Below are positions 1-7,743 of a stretch of DNA of 47,051 nt, in pieces. Origin of the DNA: Bdellovibrio sp. Its GTDB lineage: Bacteria > Bdellovibrionota > Bdellovibrionia > Bdellovibrionales > Bdellovibrionaceae. The notes under the pieces are model-generated. The model saw only the letters and a program-made list of their open reading frames with translations. It was not told the DNA's origin and made no database searches. Every line of letters begins with the position of its first letter. Position 1 is the stretch's first letter. A program made the translations under genes and the position numbers. The DNA is taken from contig JACMNA010000083.1 in the NCBI GenBank assembly GCA_014378765.1, positions 1-47,051 of the forward strand, in the 5' to 3' direction.

Positions 1-137
1 TATAGACAAGCAGTCCTTCGCATAACCAGCAAAAAGTTCTTAAAATTCAGAATTAAAAAAAAGAAAACATTCGCCGCAACTTCGCGCTAGCAATGGGTTT
101 CATTGATTTTTTTATTTTACTTATTCAATGCTAGATT

Positions 138-161
138 CTAAAAAAAACAAATTTTTTTTAG
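138..161. repeat. A/T hairpin in the leader region of the first gene
   Basis: Perfect 10-bp inverted repeat: CTAAAAAAAA (138-147), spacer CAAA, then TTTTTTTTAG (152-161). Transcribed in either direction it gives an A/U-only stem closed by two stronger pairs. It could be the tail of an upstream transcript or a curved upstream element. The rest of 1-269 is A/T-rich, and I see no gene in it. Confidence 0.5.
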
Positions 162-269
162 TCCAGATGCTGAAAGCACACACAGATTTTGTGATGTGTT
201 TTGTACACATATTATTACAAACTTAGCATGGCTAAAGATGTGCAGTGTAGGAAGGCAAAACTTTTTAAG

Positions 270-298
270 TTGCGTTTGAACTAAGGCCTCATTACGAT
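270..298 (+). promoter_or_regulatory. Candidate sigma70-type promoter of the outer-membrane protein gene
   Basis: TTGCGT (270-275) and TACGAT (293-298) are separated by exactly 17 bases and lie about 55 bases before the ATG at 352. Each hexamer matches consensus at four of six positions. Assignment is by eye only. Confidence 0.4.
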
Positions 299-351
299 TT
301 GAGCCATCAGTAAACGAAAAACATAATTTGCACTTAACGAAAGGACGCAAA

Positions 352-1527
352 ATGAAAAAACTTTTAGTAATAGCAGTAGCCTTAGCTTCTGTTAATGCTT
401 TCGCAACACGAGCTCGTGTGAACGCTTTAGGAAACTCGGTCCACTTAATCGACACAAACACAGTCCACAGCAACCCTGCTGATATGTTCTTTGTTGGTGG
501 CGACTACGTAACGGCTGAAGCAGGTGTTGGTTCTTCGGCGGCAGGCATAGGATCAGGTGACGTTACTCAAGTTGGTCCACCAGCGAACACTGCACGTGAT
601 GGTCAAAACAATGCTGAAGGAATGGTTGTTCGTTCTTGGGGCGATGCAAAAGCGGGCCTTTCAATTGGTCACATGTCTACTTTAGCAACTAGTTTGCGTA
701 ACTTAGCTGGTGCTACAGTTGCACAAGGTGGTTTGAATGCACTTCCTTCACGTGGTAGCTTTTTACAACAAAATCCAGTTGGTTTATTCTATGGAATGAA
801 AGCTGGAGACTTAGCTTGGGCAGCAGGATTGAACTACTCTAACTTTGCTTCTAAAACTGGAATCAATGAAAAAGAAACTTCAATGGGCTTAGTTGCTGGT
901 ATGCGTATGGGCGCAATGGATGCACGTTTAGGTCTTGGTTTAGGTAACACTTACCAAAATGACATCGACGGCAAATTCGAAGGCACATCTGGAATCACTG
1001 GTGCTTTCGGTTACTGGTTAGATACAACATATTTGTCTGCTAACTTAACTACCGCTGGTTTCAAAACTAGCAGCACTACTGGCGTTGATACTGGAAAGTA
1101 TCAATCTACATCTTACGGTGTAAGCGCTACGAACTCTTTGAAAAAAGATGGCTCTGAGTTTTTCTACGGTGCAGGATTACAAAGCACTGAAGCAAAAATA
1201 ACTCAAGGCCCTGCTCCAACTGCTGAGAAGACTACGACAACATTGAATGTACCGGTAACTTTAGGTTTAGAAGTTGATGCAACTACATGGTTAGTATTAC
1301 GTGGTTCTGTAACTCAATCTATTCCATTATTAGGTTCGGCTAAGACTAGTACTTCAACTTCAACATCTTCTGAAACTGGTCCAGGTTCTACCAACACTGC
1401 TTTCGCAGCGGGTGCTGGTTTGAAATTTAACAAGATTACTCTTGATGGAACAATGTTAGCTGGTGGATCTCAAACTTACGGTACTAACGCATTGTTAGGC
1501 CAAGTTGGTTTGACTTACATGTTCTAA
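352..1527 (+). CDS. Outer-membrane beta-barrel protein (porin/FadL-like, major OMP candidate)
   Basis: 391 residues from the ATG at 352, which is preceded by AAAGGA (340-345); an upstream in-frame TTG at 328 has no such site. A signal peptide is clear (basic MKK, hydrophobic run, cleavage after NAFA). The mature start contains ARVNALGNS and an HSNPADM segment, reminiscent of the N-terminal region of FadL/OMPP1-type proteins. The rest is Gly/Thr/Ser-rich with alternating hydrophobic strands, and the chain ends in LTYMF with a C-terminal Phe, the usual outer-membrane insertion signal. Codon use is strongly biased to GGT, GCT/GCA, AAC and ACT, unlike most neighbours, as expected for an abundant protein. 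Substrate unknown. Barrel assignment fairly sure; FadL kinship is only a suggestion. Confidence 0.75.
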   Translation: MKKLLVIAVALASVNAFATRARVNALGNSVHLIDTNTVHSNPADMFFVGGDYVTAEAGVGSSAAGIGSGDVTQVGPPANTARDGQNNAEGMVVRSWGDAKAGLSIGHMSTLATSLRNLAGATVAQGGLNALPSRGSFLQQNPVGLFYGMKAGDLAWAAGLNYSNFASKTGINEKETSMGLVAGMRMGAMDARLGLGLGNTYQNDIDGKFEGTSGITGAFGYWLDTTYLSANLTTAGFKTSSTTGVDTGKYQSTSYGVSATNSLKKDGSEFFYGAGLQSTEAKITQGPAPTAEKTTTTLNVPVTLGLEVDATTWLVLRGSVTQSIPLLGSAKTSTSTSTSSETGPGSTNTAFAAGAGLKFNKITLDGTMLAGGSQTYGTNALLGQVGLTYMF

Positions 1528-1571
1528 TTTTTCGAAAGAAAAATTTGTCTAATAAGTTCGAAAGAAAAATT
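1526..1571 (+). repeat. 3'-UTR hairpin with GNRA-type loop plus 15-bp direct repeat
   Basis: Right at the stop codon AATTTTTC (1526-1533) and GAAAAATT (1538-1545) form a perfect 8-bp stem around a GAAA loop. TTCGAAAGAAAAATT at 1531-1545 is repeated exactly at 1557-1571. The hairpin may protect the 3' end of the porin mRNA; this is inference. Confidence 0.55.
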
Positions 1572-1576
1572 AGATA

Positions 1577-1610
1577 CAAAAAAAGCCTTGGTAACCCCAA
1601 GGCTTTTTTT
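1577..1610. terminator. Bidirectional rho-independent terminator
   Basis: GCCTTGG (1585-1591) pairs with CCAAGGC (1597-1603) around a 5-base loop. An A-run precedes the stem and a T-run follows it (1604-1610), so it can end both the plus-strand outer-membrane protein transcript and the minus-strand transcript of the 1637-2017 gene. It sits between these two convergent genes. Confidence 0.9.
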
Positions 1611-1636
1611 TATTTAAAATGCGATAGATTCTTTAA

Positions 1637-2017
1637 TTAGTTCTGACCTTTTTTGACCTTTAAAAAGTTCGACGAACAGCCACCAATACCGTTGTTAGCC
1701 GAACTGTCGCCGATGGTAAAATCTTTTACATCGTAGGGATAAACCATGTCGCTCATGCCGTCAGAGCCGTTGTTAGTTAACTTCAAGACTTGTAAAACCT
1801 TTCCATTTTTGGCGACAAGCTCAAAAGTACCGGCTGTTTTAATTTGAAAAGACACGTTCTTTAAGACTGTCGTCTTTGAATCAAATGAGACGTAAGTCAA
1901 AGTTTGTGCGGCCATACTGTAAGTGGTGTTGATGAATGGCTCAGTGAAACCGCATTTAATAATGTCGGCTTGAGCGGATACACCTAAAAATAAAGAAATG
2001 TAGATTAAGTTTTTCAT
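1637..2017 (-). CDS. Small secreted protein, unknown family
   Basis: 126 residues. The start is well supported by AGGAG eight bases before the ATG. The N-terminus is a signal peptide (MKNLIYISLFLGVSAQA) with cleavage expected before DIIKCG. The mature protein of about 109 residues has two cysteines, one near each end (CGF and GGCSS), which could form a disulphide in the periplasm. Alternating hydrophobic residues suggest a small beta-rich fold. It converges on the outer-membrane protein gene and shares its bidirectional terminator. No family recognised; such small exported proteins are common in predatory Bdellovibrionota, which is context, not evidence of function. Confidence 0.7.
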   Translation of the reverse strand: MKNLIYISLFLGVSAQADIIKCGFTEPFINTTYSMAAQTLTYVSFDSKTTVLKNVSFQIKTAGTFELVAKNGKVLQVLKLTNNGSDGMSDMVYPYDVKDFTIGDSSANNGIGGCSSNFLKVKKGQN

Positions 2018-2029
2018 TTTTTTCTCCTA

Positions 2030-2149
2030 TTACATTGTTGTTGAAACATATTCAAATTTGCCAACGCTCACTTGAGTATTGCCCGATAAACGAACATAAG
2101 CCGATGTTAATTCGCCGCCTTCGTAGCGCAATATTGCACAATAAACGCG
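2030..2149 (-). pseudogene. Possible 3' remnant of a decayed gene (39 open codons)
   Basis: Reading the minus strand between a TAG at 2150-2152 and a TAA at 2030-2032 gives 39 codons with protein-like composition (segments such as LRYEGGELTSAYVRLSG and VGKFEYVSTT). There is no convincing start codon or ribosome site, and it ends 12 bases before the ATG of the next gene. It may be the C-terminal stub of a lost gene, or a small leader peptide starting at an internal TTG. The rest of the interval to 2230 shows nothing recognisable. Confidence 0.3.
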
Positions 2150-2230
2150 CTAACAAAAAGAGATAATTAATCTATTTATAAAGGGCTGTAAAAAATTTGC
2201 GATCAGCTGAGCGGGAAAGTGGTTTCTAAA

Positions 2231-3304
2231 CTACTTTTTAACAACGCCTGTGCCCAAGTAATCGGGTGGAACAAATTCAGGGGTGTGCGGATAACGGTAG
2301 CTCTTGTAAGCTTTAACCGGAGGCTCGCCGGCCGATTTGTAGGCTTCGTCCCAGCAAAAGGCCAAAAGTAAACTGGCGCGGGTTAACTCTTCTAAAATGA
2401 GCTTTTCAAAATTTTTGAAACCAACGGAACCATGTTTTCGCTCGGCAGGCGTGCGAAAACTCATGCCTTTTTCGATCTTAAGCTCGGAAGGTTTGGTAAC
2501 CGGGTCAACTTTTAGAATGGATTTTAAATCTTCATTTGAGATCTCGCTTAAAGCCCGCATATTTTCAACTAAAGTTTTTTGTTTAACAAAGGCGGGGGTC
2601 TTCATTGCCTTTGCTTTTTTAATGATTCGCGGAACTAAATCCGCATCAAAAAAAGAAACGGCCGTGTCTTCGTAGTAAGCGTGAATGCCGCCGTGGCCCG
2701 AGGCGTAGCCGTCATAGTCGGAAGTACTATGAAAAGGCTGTGCAGCGTCAGCCACGAAGTGGCCCATCAAACCAAGGTTAACAATCAGCTGATAAAAATT
2801 TTTGTTAAATGGAAAATCTTCGTTTTGTTCTTCTTTGCTATCTTTGGGCTCGGCTAAACCTTTCATAGATTGACCATCAGCAATGGCGCGACGATAGAAT
2901 TGATCGGCGCGCCACCAAACGGATCCCAATTCATCATGCACCGAAAAAATCGCCGCGTTTTGATTTTTGATGCTGGGACGGCCGGTGTAGGTTTCAACAA
3001 TCAGACGGTAGTCGGTCGGCATGTCTTTAATTTTAAGTCCGATGTTCTCAGCATTTAAAAAATGTGTGGGGTCACCTAATTTTCGTTGTTCGGCGGGTAA
3101 TCCGCGCCAGTAAGTATCGGGGATATTGCAAAGATGCGCCATAATTTGTGGTTTATTTTGTAAATACTCTTTTAGGTGCGGATTTTTAACTAAGAATACC
3201 GCCGCTTCACAAACGGCCGCATGTCCTCGACCGCCCCAGGCCATCAGGGTTGAAGAAGATGAACTGAGGGTAATGAATATTATCGTTGGTAAAAATTTTC
3301 TCAT
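2231..3304 (-). CDS. Exported S1/P1-type nuclease
   Basis: 357 residues, ATG preceded by AAAGGA. The signal peptide ends at LMA and leaves Trp23 as the first mature residue, as in S1/P1 nucleases, where the N-terminal Trp amine binds zinc. The family's zinc-ligand pattern follows: WGGRGH (W23, H28), IPDTYW (D63), PTHFL (H81), GHFVADAAQPFH (H182, D186, H192) and GIHAYYED (H208). After the last His the usual Asp four residues on is Glu212, with Asp213 next, so that ligand is shifted or substituted. Known members cut single-stranded DNA and RNA and remove 3'-phosphates from nucleotides. It is the last gene of the nucleoside-importer operon, 28 bases after a permease gene, so it probably produces the importer's substrates outside the inner membrane. 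Family assignment is strong; the exact substrate is inferred. Confidence 0.87.
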   Translation of the reverse strand: MRKFLPTIIFITLSSSSSTLMAWGGRGHAAVCEAAVFLVKNPHLKEYLQNKPQIMAHLCNIPDTYWRGLPAEQRKLGDPTHFLNAENIGLKIKDMPTDYRLIVETYTGRPSIKNQNAAIFSVHDELGSVWWRADQFYRRAIADGQSMKGLAEPKDSKEEQNEDFPFNKNFYQLIVNLGLMGHFVADAAQPFHSTSDYDGYASGHGGIHAYYEDTAVSFFDADLVPRIIKKAKAMKTPAFVKQKTLVENMRALSEISNEDLKSILKVDPVTKPSELKIEKGMSFRTPAERKHGSVGFKNFEKLILEELTRASLLLAFCWDEAYKSAGEPPVKAYKSYRYPHTPEFVPPDYLGTGVVKK

Positions 3305-3332
3305 ATATCCTTTAAGTCGAGTGCTGACGCAA

Positions 3333-4196
3333 TTATCTTAATTCGGCCGGAGGATTATTTTTAGCTCGTAAGAAAATTAAAGCTAACAAAGTCGCGGCGT
3401 ACGGAATCATCTGAATAAATTCTGCCGGAATTCGAGATGAAATCAACTGATTCGACTGTAACTGAATCTGCAATGCCTCACAAAAACCAAAAAACAAGCT
3501 GACCAGTAGGGCCCGGCGTAAACTCCAACCGGCGAAAATCAGAGCGGCTAGGGCAATGAAACCACGACCTGCACTCATCAGCGGCGAATAGTTCGAAGAT
3601 AAATAAGTTGATAGAACGGCGCCCCCCAGGCCCGTAATGAAAGCGCAAAGGGTGACTGCTTGCCACTGTCGAATGATGGGGTTTACGCCAATCGATTCTA
3701 AGGCCAAACGTTTTTCGCCCGCAAACTTCATTTGCAAGCCCCAAATCGTTCGGTTCGATAACCAGAAGGCCGCTGTGATTGTTACAATCAAAATTGTTAC
3801 CGGTAGGGCATAGTAAACATTGTCAGCGTTGATTGATGGCGTCGAGCCCGTCGAATCAAATACCGATTTGCTAACGATTGGAATGAGTCCCATGACTAAA
3901 AGATTTAATGCTGTTCCGACAATGATTGAATGCGCTTTTAGCTTTAAAGTAAAAATACAAAATATTTGCCCAAATAGGGCCGCCATCACTCCGGCCGCCA
4001 GATAGCCAAGAAGCAAGGTTCCGCTAAAAAACGAAACGCTGGCCGCCGTAAATGCTCCGACTAGCAAAAAGGCTTCAAGCGAAATTTGCGCGACGCCTGA
4101 TTTTTCAGAAAAATAACCGCCGCAAGTCGCAAACATCAGTGGCAGCGACATGCGAAAAGTTGAAAGAATAAGTAAGATAAAAATTGAATCAATCAA
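3333..4196 (-). CDS. Nucleoside ABC transporter permease 2 (NupQ/YufQ-like)
   Basis: 287 residues, mostly transmembrane helices (about eight). The early GGYFSEKSGVAQISLEAF segment matches the GG-SE-GV-N-LEG signature of the second permease in BMP-type (PnrA/Nup) importers of the BPD_transp_2 family. Its start overlaps the end of the preceding permease gene by 8 bases, indicating translational coupling. It forms the membrane channel with the 4189-5229 product and delivers substrate, probably nucleosides, to the cytoplasm. Confidence 0.85.
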   Translation of the reverse strand: MIDSIFILLILSTFRMSLPLMFATCGGYFSEKSGVAQISLEAFLLVGAFTAASVSFFSGTLLLGYLAAGVMAALFGQIFCIFTLKLKAHSIIVGTALNLLVMGLIPIVSKSVFDSTGSTPSINADNVYYALPVTILIVTITAAFWLSNRTIWGLQMKFAGEKRLALESIGVNPIIRQWQAVTLCAFITGLGGAVLSTYLSSNYSPLMSAGRGFIALAALIFAGWSLRRALLVSLFFGFCEALQIQLQSNQLISSRIPAEFIQMIPYAATLLALIFLRAKNNPPAELR

Positions 4197-5229
4197 GCTT
4201 TACCTTTTTCTTAAAACGGTAATTAAAAAAATAGTATGATGAAGCCACAGAAAAGATGATGATGGCTTGTAAGATCAAAGAAAAATCGCGGGTCAAAAAC
4301 TTCGTTTCTAGATCAAGATCAGAGGCACCCTTATGCAGACTAGCCATTAGAAAAGCTGAAGCAATAATACCCAAAAAGTTATTGCGAGCTAGCAGGGCCA
4401 CGGCGATTCCTAAAAATCCATATTGCGGAGAAAAACCAATTTTAAATTGAAAAGTATTGCCTAGCACTTCGGTTAGCCCCACTAGGGCCGAACAAACGCC
4501 AGCTAGGCCAAGCGAAATCGTTAGAATCTTAAAGTCGCTAATCTGCAAGCGCCGAGCGGCCAATGGATTTGAACCATATGCCCTAATTTGCAGTCCCCAT
4601 AAAGTTTTTTGTTCTAAAATAAAAAGTACAATACAAAATAAAATAGCTACTAAGAAAAAACTGCTTACCGCCGATTGCTCGAAGTAAACTTTTAAAAAAT
4701 CATTATTTAAAAACTGAAAGCTAGGTTGAATCAAATGGGTTTCGGGATTTTGTGAATTCGGGTTCTGAAGCCGGTTAATGGTAAACCAAGTGGCAAAGGC
4801 CGATAAAATAAAGTTAAGCATAATCGCTACAACTACTTCATGCGCCTGGCGATAAAGCTTTAGTAAGGCAATAACGTACGCCGCTAAAAATCCGGCTAAC
4901 GCCGTTAATACACAAAGTAAAAGTATTGAAAAGCTTGTATCGAATGGAAGCACGTGACCCAAGTAAGCCGCCACAACGGCCGAAAAAATAATTTGCCCCT
5001 CGGCGCCGATGTGAAATAAGCCCGCCTTCATCGGTATGCTAAACGCCAATCCAGAAAATATCAGGCATGTGGTATAGAAAAGAGTTAAACCAAAATCAAA
5101 TTTTGAGTTGTAAGAACTTGTTAATAATACTTTTAGCACGTGCAATGGATTTTCTCTAAAGAATAGGGCCAATAAACACGCAAGTGCAATTCCAACAATT
5201 AATCCAATGATCGGGGCGGCTTTCTTCAA
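4189..5229 (-). CDS. Nucleoside ABC transporter permease 1 (NupP/YufP-like)
   Basis: 346 residues with eight or more hydrophobic helices. The segment IPMKAGLFHIGAEGQIIF is the conserved cytoplasmic loop of first permeases in BMP-type importers (A-G-FNIGAEGQ in relatives). A second recognisable stretch is YRQAHEVVVAIMLNFI, matching the E-V-TIMLN region. It overlaps the ATPase gene by 4 bases (ATGA arrangement) and the second permease by 8, so all three are translated as a coupled set. Confidence 0.87.
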   Translation of the reverse strand: MKKAAPIIGLIVGIALACLLALFFRENPLHVLKVLLTSSYNSKFDFGLTLFYTTCLIFSGLAFSIPMKAGLFHIGAEGQIIFSAVVAAYLGHVLPFDTSFSILLLCVLTALAGFLAAYVIALLKLYRQAHEVVVAIMLNFILSAFATWFTINRLQNPNSQNPETHLIQPSFQFLNNDFLKVYFEQSAVSSFFLVAILFCIVLFILEQKTLWGLQIRAYGSNPLAARRLQISDFKILTISLGLAGVCSALVGLTEVLGNTFQFKIGFSPQYGFLGIAVALLARNNFLGIIASAFLMASLHKGASDLDLETKFLTRDFSLILQAIIIFSVASSYYFFNYRFKKKVKLD

Positions 5230-6650
5230 CTGACCCCTCCGGCCATGTACAGGCCAATTTGCATTTCATTTAATTCATTTTTTTGAAAGGGGCCAAAAAT
5301 CTTATTTTTATACAGAACAATATAGCGGTCCGCTAAGCCAATCACTTCATCAAGGTCAGAGCTTACTAAGAAAACCGCATTCAATTTTTTGTACTCATGC
5401 AGGGCTTCATGAATTTTTTGTTGGGCGCCCAAATCGACCCCGCGGGTTGGATGTGCGGCTAAAAGAATTTTCGGTTCATTCCATAATTCACGGCCGACGA
5501 TAAATTTCTGCTGATTACCACCTGATAGCTCGTGCAAAGGTTGGGTCACGACGCCAGGGCGAACGTCCCAGCGAGCCAGAAGTTCAGCCGTGGCCGCTTC
5601 TAAGCGCTCTTTTTGAATAACACCATTACTAACAAATTCATGCGGATGTTTTAGCAACATGTGTTCAGTCAGCGACAAATTTTCAAAAACACTTAAGCGC
5701 ACGCGGTCTTCAGAAATATCTCCGTAACTTAACTTTTGTTGTCGCAACTCATTGAGCATTTTTGAAATAAGTTCGTTTTGTCCGTTGCCTTCTACGCCTG
5801 CGACCCCAAATATTTCGCCCTTCATCAGGGAAATATTTTCGTTACCCCATTGAAAAATTACTTTTTTGGTCATGTGGCCGCTAGCGCGTTGGTGCGACTC
5901 AAGCCGTCGCCCAATCATTTTTTCGGCAATCTCACTAACTGAGATCGAATTGGCGGCGTCTGTAAAAACGAGCTCACCGTGACGTAAAATTGAAATATTG
6001 TCAGCGACTTTTTTAATTTCATGTAGCTTATGTGAAATCAGAATAATGGTTTTACCTTGAGTTTTTAATTCCAAAATAAAATGTAACAGCTCGGTCGCCT
6101 CTTGCGGAGTTAAAACGGCCGTCGGTTCATCAAAAATAATTATCTCAGGACTTTGTAACAGGGCCTTAAGAATTTCTAAGCGTTGCTGTTGACCAATTGA
6201 AAGTTTATAGACGACCTTATCTAAATCAATTGTCCACGAAAACTTTTTTAACAATGCATGAGCCTTTTGCCGAATTTGCTGCATGGGCTTTTTTTGCAAG
6301 ACTGAACCCGCCGTGCTTGAACTTAAAACTAGATTGTCTAAGGCTGTTAAGTTATCGGCTAAAACAAAATGTTGATGAATAAAGGCAATATAATTTTGAA
6401 ACGCCTCTTGCGCGGAGGTGGGCTGATAAATTTTTTCTGAAAGTAATATTGTTCCAGAGGTGGCTGGAAGTAATCCGCCTAATATTTTCATTAAGGTTGA
6501 TTTACCGGCCCCATTTTCACCAACGAGGGCGTGCACTGTCCCTCTTTGAATTTTTAAAGAAATATCACGGCAGGCGAAGTGTTCATCAAACACCTTAGAG
6601 ATATTTTTAAACTCAATAAACGAAGCGGTCTCGCTCGATGGCATCGGCAC
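5226..6650 (-). CDS. Nucleoside ABC transporter ATPase with two nucleotide-binding domains
   Basis: 474 residues. Domain 1 is complete: Walker A GENGAGKST, signature LSIGQQQR and Walker B IIIFDEPTA. Domain 2 has GVEGNGQNE where Walker A should be, lacking the Lys and following Ser/Thr as is normal in this family, a signature LSGGNQQK and a Walker-B region reading ILLAAHPTRGVDLG. Relatives are about 500-510 residues; the shortfall seems to lie just after the domain 2 Walker A region, where the usual strand-loop linker is missing. The start is GTG directly abutting the stop of the binding-protein gene, or an ATG two codons later. It drives the two downstream permeases, as in Nup/Yuf systems. 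Confidence 0.87.
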   Translation of the reverse strand: MPMPSSETASFIEFKNISKVFDEHFACRDISLKIQRGTVHALVGENGAGKSTLMKILGGLLPATSGTILLSEKIYQPTSAQEAFQNYIAFIHQHFVLADNLTALDNLVLSSSTAGSVLQKKPMQQIRQKAHALLKKFSWTIDLDKVVYKLSIGQQQRLEILKALLQSPEIIIFDEPTAVLTPQEATELLHFILELKTQGKTIILISHKLHEIKKVADNISILRHGELVFTDAANSISVSEIAEKMIGRRLESHQRASGHMTKKVIFQWGNENISLMKGEIFGVAGVEGNGQNELISKMLNELRQQKLSYGDISEDRVRLSVFENLSLTEHMLLKHPHEFVSNGVIQKERLEAATAELLARWDVRPGVVTQPLHELSGGNQQKFIVGRELWNEPKILLAAHPTRGVDLGAQQKIHEALHEYKKLNAVFLVSSDLDEVIGLADRYIVLYKNKIFGPFQKNELNEMQIGLYMAGGVS

Positions 6651-7631
6651 TTATTTCGTCACGTAATAATCAGGCACGGCAATTTTTTTTGCGATAATCT
6701 GTTTTTTAATTTCATTTAATTTATTTTTTTCAAGCGCAGACCATAATTTTTCATTATTTTGGTCAAGGGCCCAATCGACGCCCGAATCTTTCAAACCAAA
6801 GCGAATCACGCCCCCTTGAAATTGTTTGGCGTTAGCTGACTTAATTGTTTCATAAACGGCAACATCAACTCGTTTCAACATACTGGTTAAAACTACGCCA
6901 GGTTTGATCCAATTTTGGTTTGAGTCGACGCCAATGGCGTAGATCTTTTTATCGGCCGCCGCATCAAATAATCCTGAGCCCGAAGCGCCGGCCGCGTGAA
7001 AAATAACGTCAGCTTTTTTACCAATTTGTGACAGCGCCATTTCTTTTGCTTTGGTCGGATTGTTCCAAGCTTCGCCTGTGACGCCGATATAATTATTTAG
7101 CACGGTAGCTTTTGGATTTATATATTTTACGCCCGCTTCATAACCTTTTTGAAACCGGCGAATCAGCGGAATATCCATTCCACCCAAAAATCCCACCACG
7201 CCCGTTTTTGATTTCATGGCGGCGGCTGCTCCCATCAAGAAGGAACCTTCATGCTCTTCAAATAATAAAGAACGAACATTGTTAGCCTTAACTTCGCCAT
7301 CAACAATTGCAAATTGCGTTTGCGGAAATAATGCCGCTACTTTTTTAATGGCATCCGCTTGGGCAAAGCCGATTCCGATAACTAAATCATATTTTTTTTG
7401 CGCAAAATTTCGGTGGAGAACTTCTAAAGAGTTGTTATCGGTAGCTTCGACGTACTTCAGTTCAATGCCTAATTCTTTTTCGGCCTTGGTGGCGCCGTTG
7501 TAGGCGGATGTATTAAATGACTTATCATCTTTGCCCCCTTTATCAAGAACCAGCCCGACTTTAAATGCAAGCGACGTCGATGACACAATTATCGCAGAAA
7601 GAAAGAAAAAAATGCGCCCAGCAACCAACAT
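6651..7631 (-). CDS. BMP/PnrA-family nucleoside-binding periplasmic protein
   Basis: 326 residues from the ATG at 7631, which has GGAGGA four bases upstream; an upstream in-frame TTG (7643) overlaps that ribosome site and is unlikely. The mature start FKVGLVLDKGGKDDKSFN is the hallmark of BMP/PnrA proteins, which bind purine and other nucleosides. Later family landmarks are GIGFAQADA, GFLGGMD and HAAGASGSGLF. Most relatives are lipoproteins, but here the signal peptide ends SLA and has no lipobox Cys, so the protein should be a soluble periplasmic receptor. First gene of the importer-nuclease operon. Confidence 0.87.
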   Translation of the reverse strand: MLVAGRIFFFLSAIIVSSTSLAFKVGLVLDKGGKDDKSFNTSAYNGATKAEKELGIELKYVEATDNNSLEVLHRNFAQKKYDLVIGIGFAQADAIKKVAALFPQTQFAIVDGEVKANNVRSLLFEEHEGSFLMGAAAAMKSKTGVVGFLGGMDIPLIRRFQKGYEAGVKYINPKATVLNNYIGVTGEAWNNPTKAKEMALSQIGKKADVIFHAAGASGSGLFDAAADKKIYAIGVDSNQNWIKPGVVLTSMLKRVDVAVYETIKSANAKQFQGGVIRFGLKDSGVDWALDQNNEKLWSALEKNKLNEIKKQIIAKKIAVPDYYVTK

Positions 7632-7667
7632 GAAGTCCTCCAAAGTGAGAGTCTTTTTAATGTTTCT

Positions 7668-7696
7668 GTTCTAAATTTGGTAACCTCTGCCGTCAA
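7668..7696 (-). promoter_or_regulatory. Promoter of the nucleoside-importer/nuclease operon
   Basis: On the minus strand TTGACG (7696-7691) and TAGAAC (7673-7668) are 17 bases apart. The expected start of transcription leaves a leader of about 30 bases containing the GGAGGA ribosome site of the binding-protein gene. The -35 box matches consensus at five of six positions, the -10 at four. Confidence 0.55.
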
Positions 7697-7706
7697 GCTA
7701 AAGTGC

Positions 7707-7735
7707 TTGTAACGAGGTCACGGTTTAGTTATAGG
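7707..7735 (+). promoter_or_regulatory. Possible promoter of trmO, giving a nearly leaderless mRNA
   Basis: TTGTAA (7707-7712) and TATAGG (7730-7735) are 17 bases apart on the plus strand. Transcription would begin about 2 bases before the ATG at 7744, so the message would have essentially no leader. Weak hexamers, so tentative. Confidence 0.3.
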
Positions 7736-7743
7736 TAGCTTGA

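Noticed and set aside
138..473. Minus-strand ORF of 111 codons at the left end
   Set aside because: It overlaps the promoter and start of the outer-membrane protein gene, has biased low-complexity content, and has no ribosome site.
5757..5850. Loss of Walker A Lys in the second ATPase domain as a defect
   Set aside because: The degenerate second site is normal in this importer family.
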